DNA from: an uncultured Bacteroidales bacterium | Lineage (GTDB): Bacteria; Bacteroidota; Bacteroidia; Bacteroidales; Muribaculaceae | NCBI GenBank assembly: GCA_900552315.1 | Contig: URZM01000157.1 | Span: forward strand, 1 to 5,277 | Reading direction: 5' to 3' | DNA: 5,277 nucleotides | Shown here: one piece after another, positions 1 to 4,314 of the stretch | Layout: the number at the start of each line of letters is the position of its first letter | Numbering within the stretch: position 1 is the first letter of the stretch | The notes under the pieces: generated by a model | What the model saw: only the letters and a program-made list of their open reading frames with translations | What the model was told of the DNA's origin: nothing | Database searches by the model: none | Position numbers and translations under genes: made by a program

Positions 1-8
1 CATTTTTC

Positions 9-233
9 GTGATACACATAGGCCGACTCATAGAACAGGAACTGCGCCGCCAGGAGCGTACACCTACCTGGCTCGCCCGCAAGATCAACTGCGACCGCAC
101 CAACGTGTACTATATCTTCAGCCAGACGAGCATCAACACCGAGATGCTGGTGCGTATCAGCCGAGCCCTCCGCACCGACTTCTTCAAGCACTATTCCTCC
201 ATGCTGACATGCCCAGAGGCGAAGCTGGTGTGA
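9..233 (+). CDS. Small XRE-like HTH regulator, cassette A copy
   Basis: This encodes a 74-aa protein that is almost entirely one DNA-binding domain. Predicted HTH helices are TPTWLARKI (residues 18-26) and DRTNVYYIF (29-37), the second being the recognition helix, followed by NTEMLVRISRAL. No ligand-binding or oligomerisation domain is visible. The GTG start lies 8 bases from the window edge; the paralogue at 1454 has the same GTG and an in-frame TAA 15 bases upstream of it, which fixes the start there and by analogy here. The stop codon lies inside an inverted repeat that is probably its own binding site, just ahead of the promoter of a membrane-protein gene. Small HTH proteins of this kind are common in Bacteroidales, but I know no assigned function. 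A local regulatory role is inferred. Confidence 0.8.
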   Translation: MIHIGRLIEQELRRQERTPTWLARKINCDRTNVYYIFSQTSINTEMLVRISRALRTDFFKHYSSMLTCPEAKLV

Positions 234-267
234 AAGCAATTGACGGATGCGTGAAATATATTCACGC
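228..267. promoter_or_regulatory. Tandem inverted-repeat operators, cassette A
   Basis: Two 19-bp sites of 7-5-7 design lie head to tail with centres 21 bp apart (237 and 258). The distal one is GTGTGAA-AGCAA-TTGACGG (228-246), imperfect; the proximal one is GCGTGAA-ATATA-TTCACGC (249-267), a perfect inverted repeat. The distal site overlaps the TGA of the regulator gene. The proximal centre is 41 bp before the first base of the -7 box. No T-tract follows, so it does not look like a terminator. The same layout recurs at 1685-1724. The likely ligand is the regulator encoded just upstream (inference). Confidence 0.65.
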
Positions 268-298
268 CCAACCGCACCGCAATCCAACCCATCATGCC

Positions 299-306
299 TA
301 ACTTTG
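299..306 (+). promoter_or_regulatory. Bacteroidetes -7 box for the membrane-protein gene
   Basis: TAACTTTG fits the Bacteroidetes consensus TAnnTTTG, within a 16-base block (TCATGCCTAACTTTGC, 292-307) that is identical in cassette B. At the expected -33 position (about 275-278) there is no TTTG, which suits a promoter dependent on an activator bound to the operators upstream. The start codon is 28 bases after the end of the box, giving a short leader. Confidence 0.7.
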
Positions 307-333
307 CGGCACAAACCAACTTATCACAGGCAA

Positions 334-987
334 ATGAAAAACCTATTTTCCTTCAGCTACCTCATGCTGGGTATCGGACTCGTGTTGATAGCGATCGGCG
401 TCTTCGTTCCAAACGAAGGGAGCTATTTTTGGCTTATAGCCGGGGGGATAGCTTTCACGACAACATTCGCAAGTTTCGGGAATCAGGACTATCGCGGGAG
501 CCAAAGCAAGAAGACATACCGGATAATCAGGTATATACTTGCGGCGTTGCTGATTTTCCTCGGACTGTCATACATCATGGGCGAGTGGATGCTCTACAGC
601 CGCATGATGGAATCCGTACACGACCCGGACAGCTATACCAGCCTCACCGTGTCGGGCAGGGAGGTGACAAGCAAGACGTTCACCATGTGGCTGGTCATAA
701 GCAGTATCTCCACGATAATGGCAGACAGCGCGGTGATAGCGTATCTCCTGATGTACAAGCCCTCGGGCACCACCACCGGGAAAAAGATAATGAAGCTGGC
801 GGGCTATATCCTCATCTTATCCGGCACATCCTATCTCTGCGGCTCAAAGATAACTTATCTCATAACCGGCTCCATGGTGGAGCTCGCTATTTATGTATGT
901 ATAATAATAGCAGGCATCGCTCTCACCGTGTTCGGCAGGCGCAAATCACCTGTCCCTTGCTCAGGAGCAGGATGCAATCCTGAATGA
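334..987 (+). CDS. Six-helix integral membrane protein, unknown function
   Basis: This encodes a 217-aa inner-membrane protein I do not recognise. Hydrophobic segments at about residues 9-26, 31-48, 64-83, 117-140, 154-171 and 181-200 suggest six transmembrane helices. A larger polar loop lies at about 88-115, and a short polar tail with two cysteines (C209, C214) ends the protein. No catalytic motif is evident. The ATG at 334 was chosen over an in-frame ATG at 247 because 247 lies inside the operator and before the -7 box at 299-306, so it would not be on the promoter's transcript. The upstream neighbour is the HTH regulator and a terminator follows at 1069. It could be a sensor, transporter or immunity-type protein; the sequence does not decide. 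Confidence 0.75.
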   Translation: MKNLFSFSYLMLGIGLVLIAIGVFVPNEGSYFWLIAGGIAFTTTFASFGNQDYRGSQSKKTYRIIRYILAALLIFLGLSYIMGEWMLYSRMMESVHDPDSYTSLTVSGREVTSKTFTMWLVISSISTIMADSAVIAYLLMYKPSGTTTGKKIMKLAGYILILSGTSYLCGSKITYLITGSMVELAIYVCIIIAGIALTVFGRRKSPVPCSGAGCNPE

Positions 988-1068
988 CACCGACGGCAGG
1001 ATGTGACCAATCCGTTCTTCCAAGTGAAGATGCAGCTATCGCCTGCAAGGGCCATGACTCAACCTGAC

Positions 1069-1115
1069 GCCACGGCGCGCCGGAGATTATTTTCCTGCAC
1101 GCCGTGGCTTTTTTT
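1069..1115 (+). terminator. Intrinsic terminator of cassette A
   Basis: Arms GCCACGGCG (1069-1077) and CGCCGTGGC (1100-1108) form a perfect 9-bp GC-rich stem with a 22-base loop, followed directly by seven T (1109-1115). It lies 81 bases after the stop of the membrane-protein gene and separates the two cassettes. Confidence 0.8.
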
Positions 1116-1126
1116 GAAAAAATTCG

Positions 1127-1134
1127 TAAATTTG
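1127..1134 (+). promoter_or_regulatory. Candidate -7 box after the cassette A terminator
   Basis: TAAATTTG fits TAnnTTTG. No TTTG stands at the usual 19-21 base spacing; the nearest one (1113-1116) is only 10 bases upstream, in the terminator T-tract. If active, it would start a transcript near 1140 running about 310 bases to the second regulator gene, or a small RNA. AT-rich sequence makes a chance match possible. Confidence 0.4.
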
Positions 1135-1143
1135 CATAAAGTT

Positions 1144-1216
1144 AAGGGGTGTCTGCATCTCAACCAGGCCGGCTCTTTCTAAGGAGCTTTACGTATCCTT
1201 GATTTCAAACACCCTT
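1144..1216 (+). ncRNA. Possible structured leader or small RNA
   Basis: GGGTGT (1147-1152) can pair with ACACCC (1209-1214) to close a domain of about 70 bases. Inside it, GCTC/GGAGC and AAGGA/TCCTT near 1172-1200 offer alternative, mutually exclusive small stems. It begins a few bases after the expected start of transcription from the box at 1127. It matches no RNA family I recognise, and pairing of this quality can occur by chance. Confidence 0.2.
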
Positions 1217-1349
1217 CACCCTTTAAATGCAACTGAAGACAGATATAAACCTGAACTGACATATCAAACGATCTTAGAGCTTCCCGGCTCTTATTCTCAC
1301 TTTCGTAAAACCGCCAAATTTACAGTGATAACGAGGATAGGCCCAGGAG

Positions 1350-1373
1350 TTCAGCCCGTGTATATGGGCTGAA
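1350..1373. other. Perfect 8-bp hairpin upstream of second regulator
   Basis: TTCAGCCC (1350-1357) and GGGCTGAA (1366-1373) are perfect inverted arms around an 8-base spacer. There is no T-tract, so a terminator is unlikely. At 81 bases before the GTG start it could be an operator at the regulator's own promoter or a leader hairpin. A near match to a -7 box, TACTTGTG (1375-1382), follows at once. Confidence 0.4.
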
Positions 1374-1445
1374 TTACTTGTGCGTATCAGTCATCAAGGC
1401 GCTTGGCGGTGCCTCAGAAATGAAATACCCACAACTAATCCAGTC

Positions 1446-1500
1446 CATTTTTCGTGATACACATAGGCCGACTCATAGAACAGGAACTGCGCCGCCAGGA
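1446..1500 (+). repeat. 55-bp block identical to window bases 1-55
   Basis: Bases 1446-1500 match 1-55 without a mismatch: 8 noncoding bases plus the first 47 coding bases of the two regulator genes. Beyond it the paralogues differ at roughly one base in seven, many changes being synonymous. The left limit cannot be known because the first copy begins at the window edge. The wider paralogous repeat spans about 1-233 and 1446-1690. Confidence 0.9.
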
Positions 1501-1690
1501 ACGGACTCCGACCTGGCTCGCCCGCAAAATCAATTGCGAGCGTCCCAACGTGTATTACATCTTCAGCCAGCCGAGCATCAACACCGAGATGCTTGTGCGC
1601 ATAAGCCGCGCCCTCCACACCGATTTCTTCAGGGCCTATTCGGAGCTGCTGACACGGCAGGATACCGAGAAAAACTCGAGTCATGCGTAA
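1454..1690 (+). CDS. Small XRE-like HTH regulator, cassette B copy
   Basis: This encodes a 78-aa paralogue of the regulator at 9-233. Over the first 59 residues only four differ (D29E, T31P, T40P, R55H), and three of these fall in or next to the predicted recognition helix. The C-terminal tail diverges and is four residues longer. The start must be the GTG at 1454, since an in-frame TAA (1436-1438) lies close upstream with no other start between. The TAA stop lies within the distal operator. The gene is followed by the promoter of a three-gene set for exported proteins, with no terminator between, so read-through is possible. Probable role: local regulator of that set (inference). Confidence 0.8.
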   Translation: MIHIGRLIEQELRRQERTPTWLARKINCERPNVYYIFSQPSINTEMLVRISRALHTDFFRAYSELLTRQDTEKNSSHA

Positions 1691-1724
1691 AAATCATTTA
1701 CGCATCCGTAAAATCACCTTACGC
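1685..1724. promoter_or_regulatory. Tandem inverted-repeat operators, cassette B
   Basis: The distal site GCGTAAA-AATCA-TTTACGC (1685-1703) is perfect and extends to 9-bp arms (1683-1705). The proximal site CCGTAAA-ATCAC-CTTACGC (1706-1724) has one mismatch at each end of the half-sites. Centres are 21 bp apart (1694, 1715), two helical turns, and the proximal centre is 41 bp before the -7 box. Every spacing from the stop codon to the -7 box equals that of cassette A. The strong site is distal here but proximal in cassette A. No T-tract follows the perfect repeat, so termination is unlikely. Confidence 0.7.
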
Positions 1725-1755
1725 GAAAGCTTGCCGCAAGATATGGATTCATGCC

Positions 1756-1763
1756 TAACTTTG
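1756..1763 (+). promoter_or_regulatory. Bacteroidetes -7 box for the exported-protein operon
   Basis: TAACTTTG in a 16-base block (1749-1764) identical to that of cassette A. The nearest -33 candidate is TTG at 1731-1733, 22 bases upstream, so the -33 element is weak. CCGCAA (1734-1739) is shared at the same relative position as 277-282. The ATG of the first gene is 21 bases after the box. Confidence 0.7.
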
Positions 1764-1783
1764 CAAAAATTAAAAACATCGAA

Positions 1784-2404
1784 ATGCACAAGTCAAAAAC
1801 AATCATCATCCTGCTGTCATACATGCTATTGCAAGCATTCGCACTCAATGCGCAAAACGAGTTCACAGGACTCTCTTACGATGAAATCCATCAAATACTT
1901 GACAGTCGAAGAGAGGATGCCAAGATGGGGACCAGCACCAATGGAGGGTTTTCTGCCTTTGTAATCCATGACAGAGAGTCGCTGTACATAACCCTGAGCG
2001 ACTGGAAACAACTGCCTGAGGGCTTTAAAGACAATTGCCAAGTTATCGGATTCGCCTTCATGTGCCCATCCGACAGGCAACTTGCAATGATCTGTGACAA
2101 CAAGCTCTATTCCTTTGAGGAAGCTCAAGAGAAATTCGGATATAAGTTGCCGAGCAAACAGCAAGTGTATTACTTGTCGCTGTTCATATGCGGCCAATAC
2201 AACAACTGTGCTGAAATAGGAGATATCTCAAAAGAGTTGATTATGCCATTCTTAATGGATGATTTGTATTTCTGGACCTCTGAGTCAGATGACTACGAAA
2301 CCGCCTACGCCTATAAGATGGATGCCGGCAGACGCCTCCAATACGTACAAAAAAACAAAAATGGCATGCTAAGAGTGATTCCAATCATTTCTCTGGCAGA
2401 ATAG
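1784..2404 (+). CDS. Exported protein with Lcl/FGE-like C-terminal half
   Basis: This encodes 206 aa. Residues 1-23 form a Sec signal peptide (basic HKSK, hydrophobic core, LNA before Q24), so the protein is probably periplasmic or secreted. The stretch YKLPSKQQVYYLS (120-132) and FWTSES...AYAYKMDAG...LRVIPI (163-201) resemble the LPT-x-x-E and YWSSTE...A...G...RPVR signature of Lcl/DUF1566 domains, which share the C-type-lectin-like fold of formylglycine-generating enzymes. This is a by-eye match, and no enzymatic role is implied. Five cysteines lie in the mature part (85, 94, 104, 136, 142). The ATG at 1784 is preferred over an in-frame ATG at 1751, which precedes the -7 box. It is the first gene downstream of the cassette B promoter. 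Confidence 0.7.
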   Translation: MHKSKTIIILLSYMLLQAFALNAQNEFTGLSYDEIHQILDSRREDAKMGTSTNGGFSAFVIHDRESLYITLSDWKQLPEGFKDNCQVIGFAFMCPSDRQLAMICDNKLYSFEEAQEKFGYKLPSKQQVYYLSLFICGQYNNCAEIGDISKELIMPFLMDDLYFWTSESDDYETAYAYKMDAGRRLQYVQKNKNGMLRVIPIISLAE

Positions 2405-2499
2405 AGGAGTTAGCAAAGACCTAATTCCAGGCACGTGCCATCCATTGAGACAAGACAGTCAAAGCTAAACACAAACATAATTTTATCAAAAGTGAAAAG

Positions 2500-2898
2500 A
2501 TGATGAAGAAAAAACTATTCAGTGCAGCGTTGTTGGCGACCATAGCCATGACAACGGTTCCGCTTACGGCCGAGGCCCAGAGCCCGGAATCACAGAAGAT
2601 TGTTAACGCTCTACAAGGTGCAGGGGAACCGTGCCGCACGGCAAACGGAGAAAACGGACGTATGTATCCGACCTCTAAAACAGTCACACATTCGACAGCA
2701 CAAACAAAGGGACAAAGCAATAACTCAGGCTCAACATCACGTACAAAAACGGGAGGGGCTGAGATAAGTACCAGATCCGTTGGACTATCCGGCAACATAA
2801 GCACAACAAACAATTCCGGATCAACGACGAAAAACTCAGAGAGCACACAAGAAACAACCACCACACTCCACTATGAATGTGTGCCCTACGGGAAATAA
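2500..2898 (+). CDS. Small exported Ser/Thr/Asn-rich protein
   Basis: This encodes 132 aa of unrecognised function. Residues 1-26 are a clear signal peptide (MMKKK, hydrophobic core, AEA before Q27). The mature part is low in hydrophobics and rich in Ser, Thr, Asn and Gly, hence probably disordered. NNSGST occurs twice, at 74-79 and 104-109. Single cysteines near each end (C45, C127) could form a disulfide that closes the chain. Start may be the first or second ATG (2500 or 2503). It sits 95 bases after the preceding gene with no terminator or convincing promoter between, and 41 bases before the next, which suggests one operon. It could be a surface linker, secreted peptide or envelope filler; none is supported specifically. 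Confidence 0.65.
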   Translation: MMKKKLFSAALLATIAMTTVPLTAEAQSPESQKIVNALQGAGEPCRTANGENGRMYPTSKTVTHSTAQTKGQSNNSGSTSRTKTGGAEISTRSVGLSGNISTTNNSGSTTKNSESTQETTTTLHYECVPYGK

Positions 2899-2939
2899 AG
2901 CCTAAGAGCCCTAAAAAAACCACTCAACTAAAAAAGAAA

Positions 2940-3266
2940 ATGAAGAAGATATTTCTGACAATGCTCATCGGCCTGTTTGCAATCATGCCTATGGCTGCAA
3001 CGGAGTCAAGCGTAGAGTTAACCTCTTTCGGCCAAAACAAAAAGGACTATTCCGCGCTTCCCAAAATCACAGTCTACAGAATAGTACAAGTGGGAGGAAC
3101 CGCATGGAGCAAATCGTCCAAAGAAGCGTATTACGATGCCCAAGACAACTCAATCATCGTAAATGGCGTAGCCTTAACCATCCATGAGAACAGAGCCTAC
3201 GGACAAGAGAATGACGGAAGGGCCGATTACCGTTATCAGGCAGGAGAATATTTTTTCAATCTCTGA
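2940..3266 (+). CDS. Small exported protein, unknown function
   Basis: This encodes 108 aa. Residues 1 to about 20 are a signal peptide (MKKIF, hydrophobic core, likely cleavage near MAA before T21). The mature 88 residues alternate hydrophobic and polar positions (for example ITVYRIVQV and SIIVNGVALTI), which suggests a small beta-rich domain. There are no cysteines and no lipobox. I recognise no family. The frame stays open upstream to 2877, but the ATG at 2940 is chosen because the signal peptide begins there and the upstream part overlaps the end of the previous gene. It is the last gene before the terminator at 3304. Confidence 0.65.
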   Translation: MKKIFLTMLIGLFAIMPMAATESSVELTSFGQNKKDYSALPKITVYRIVQVGGTAWSKSSKEAYYDAQDNSIIVNGVALTIHENRAYGQENDGRADYRYQAGEYFFNL

Positions 3267-3303
3267 ATAAGTAAATCGAATACGGTCAACTGACATAAAG
3301 CCC

Positions 3304-3343
3304 AAAACCGCAGGAACCGATATATGAGGTTCTTGCGGTTTTT
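3304..3343 (+). terminator. Strong intrinsic terminator ending cassette B
   Basis: A 15-bp stem pairs 3304-3318 with 3328-3342 (core ACCGCAGGAACC against GGTTCTTGCGGT, one G-U pair), with a 9-base loop and a run of five T at 3339-3343. It lies 37 bases after the last exported-protein gene and isolates the cassette from higBA. Confidence 0.85.
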
Positions 3344-3421
3344 ATACACGAAGGAAATATGGAGGCAAGGATGCATCACTGGTAGAACGAAACGACATAA
3401 AACAAATGGGAAATTCTCAGA

Positions 3422-3453
3422 TTTGCGAATACGGAATAATATCACTAACTTTG
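3422..3453 (+). promoter_or_regulatory. higBA promoter
   Basis: TTTG (3422-3425), a 20-base spacer and TAACTTTG (3446-3453) make a full match to the Bacteroidetes -33/-7 consensus. The higB ATG is 25 bases after the -7 box. Both boxes belong to a near-perfect direct repeat described separately. Confidence 0.75.
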
Positions 3454-3461
3454 CGAAACGG
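3422..3461. repeat. Direct repeat over the higBA promoter, candidate HigA operator
   Basis: TTTGCGAATACGG (3422-3434) recurs as TTTGCGAAACGG (3450-3461), differing by one inserted T, with starts 28 bp apart. The TTTG parts are sigma-factor contacts, but the shared CGAA(T)ACGG extension is not required for that. HigA-type antitoxins usually repress their own promoter, so this is a reasonable operator candidate, though many known operators are inverted rather than direct repeats. Confidence 0.4.
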
Positions 3462-3478
3462 TAAAAAAGCATCCGGGT

Positions 3479-3796
3479 ATGATTGTAACGTTTGACTCCG
3501 AGGAATTGCGAATAATGTATGAGGAAGGCAGAAATCCTAATAGGAAATATCGTTTCCAGCCTGACATCATAAGACGTTACCAGAAGGCGATAAACTTTCT
3601 TAAAGCATCTTCCTCAATAGAGTCGCTATGGAAAATCCAGTCACTGAATTATGAGGTGCTGAGCGGCGACAAATCCGGCCGCTCCTCGGTACGCGTAAAC
3701 AATAGATACAGGTTAGAGTTCACGGTGGATATAGACTCCAACGAACCGATGCTGACCGTATGCAACATAATAGAACTGTCAAACCATTATAAATGA
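3479..3796 (+). CDS. higB: HigB-family toxin, RelE/ParE superfamily
   Basis: This encodes a 105-aa probable mRNA interferase of a type II toxin-antitoxin pair; family members cleave mRNA at the ribosome. Recognisable features are FQPDIIRRYQKAINFL (26-41), YEVLSGDKSGRSSVRVN (58-74), NRYRLEF (75-81) and the C-terminal IIELSNHYK, typical of Bacteroidales HigB-like proteins. H103 and Y104 stand where the family carries C-terminal catalytic residues. Length is near the family's usual size and the frame is intact, so it may be active. The toxin gene comes first, as usual for higBA, and the antitoxin follows after 6 bases. Confidence 0.9.
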   Translation: MIVTFDSEELRIMYEEGRNPNRKYRFQPDIIRRYQKAINFLKASSSIESLWKIQSLNYEVLSGDKSGRSSVRVNNRYRLEFTVDIDSNEPMLTVCNIIELSNHYK

Positions 3797-3802
3797 GGAT
3801 AG

Positions 3803-4150
3803 ATGAAAGTGAGGATAGAGGGAATTTCCCCAGACATGATAGCCAACAATCTGAATACGAGCACTCCAATCCATCCGGGAGAAATGATAAAGGATGAAAT
3901 AGAATACCGAGGCATAACGCAGAAGGCTCTTGCCAAGGAAATAGGTGTACCGGCTTCGGTGCTCAACGAGGTGCTCAACGGCAAGAGGGATGTGTCGACC
4001 GAGTATGCGCTGCTATTGGAAGCAGCACTGGGCATTGAAGCAGACCTATGGCTTCGCCTTCAGGCTGAGTACAACAAGCAAGTGGCCAAGTCCGATCCCA
4101 ACTTTTTGGCTCGTCTCGCCAAAATACGACAAGTGGCGGCCTTTCTGTAA
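3803..4150 (+). CDS. higA: HigA-family antitoxin with HTH domain
   Basis: This encodes a 115-aa antitoxin expected to bind and neutralise HigB and to repress the shared promoter. The family signature HPGEMIKDEIEYRGIT (24-39) leads into an HTH: TQKALAKEI (39-47) and recognition helix PASVLNEVLNGKR (50-62). These are followed by ALLLEAALGIEADLW (69-83). The frame is intact and full length, 6 bases after higB, so translation is probably coupled. It is unrelated in detail to the two mini-HTH proteins of cassettes A and B. Downstream, 164 bases separate it from a convergent gene. Confidence 0.92.
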   Translation: MKVRIEGISPDMIANNLNTSTPIHPGEMIKDEIEYRGITQKALAKEIGVPASVLNEVLNGKRDVSTEYALLLEAALGIEADLWLRLQAEYNKQVAKSDPNFLARLAKIRQVAAFL

Positions 4151-4314
4151 AAGCAACAGTTCAGCGTAAAAAGTGAAAATGTATTCCCGCATGGCGAGCA
4201 CGCGGGGTTGACGAATATGTACTTGCCTCCTGGGTCAAAAGGTGGGGATATAGGGATAAACATCGCGGAACGATATCCATACAGGATTGGCAATCAGGAC
4301 GTTGATGTCAGGGA

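Larger units (their letters stand above)
988..1453. other. Gene-free stretch between the two cassettes
   Basis: I see no credible coding frame in these 466 bases. The stretch holds the terminator of cassette A (1069-1115), a promoter-like box (1127-1134), a segment able to fold as RNA (about 1144-1216), a weak hairpin AGAGC/GCTCT near 1276-1291, and a perfect 8-bp hairpin at 1350-1373. It probably contains the promoter and a long leader, or a small RNA, ahead of the second regulator gene. Confidence 0.5.

Noticed and set aside
294..983. Long open frame overlapping the membrane-protein gene, starting MPNFA
   Set aside because: Its ATG is part of the promoter block and lies before the -7 box; the protein is Arg/His-rich with no domain, while the competing frame has clean transmembrane helices.
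1378..1758. 126-residue frame across the second regulator
   Set aside because: It is out of frame with the conserved HTH gene, is Pro/His/Arg-rich, and has no counterpart in cassette A.
1751..1783. Upstream ATG of the first exported-protein gene
   Set aside because: It lies before the TAACTTTG box and adds 11 residues in front of a perfect signal peptide; the same ATG-containing promoter block occurs in cassette A, where it is in a different frame relative to the gene.
2430..2439. Palindrome GGCACGTGCC between two exported-protein genes
   Set aside because: A single 10-bp palindrome with no partner copy and no promoter at a suitable distance; chance or a minor site.
2472..2479. Minus-strand TATGTTTG resembling a -7 box
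   Set aside because: No -33 element at the right distance and no minus-strand gene to serve.
2421..2864. 147-residue minus-strand open frame
   Set aside because: It is antisense to the Ser/Thr-rich gene; its Val/Leu-rich composition is the expected shadow of Thr/Ser/Asn codons, and no minus-strand promoter supports it.
3693..3699. GCGTAAA half-sites at 3693 and 4164 as further regulator operators
   Set aside because: They lack an inverted partner after a 5-base spacer; the first is inside higB and the second is not near a promoter.
4186..4278. Hairpins CCCGC/GCGGG (4186-4206) and GGATAT/ATATCC (4246-4278) as a terminator between convergent genes
   Set aside because: The stems are only 5-6 bp and neither is followed by a T-tract on either strand.
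4060..4293. 77-residue minus-strand frame downstream of higA
   Set aside because: It overlaps the conserved 3' end of higA in antisense and shows no domain or signal peptide.
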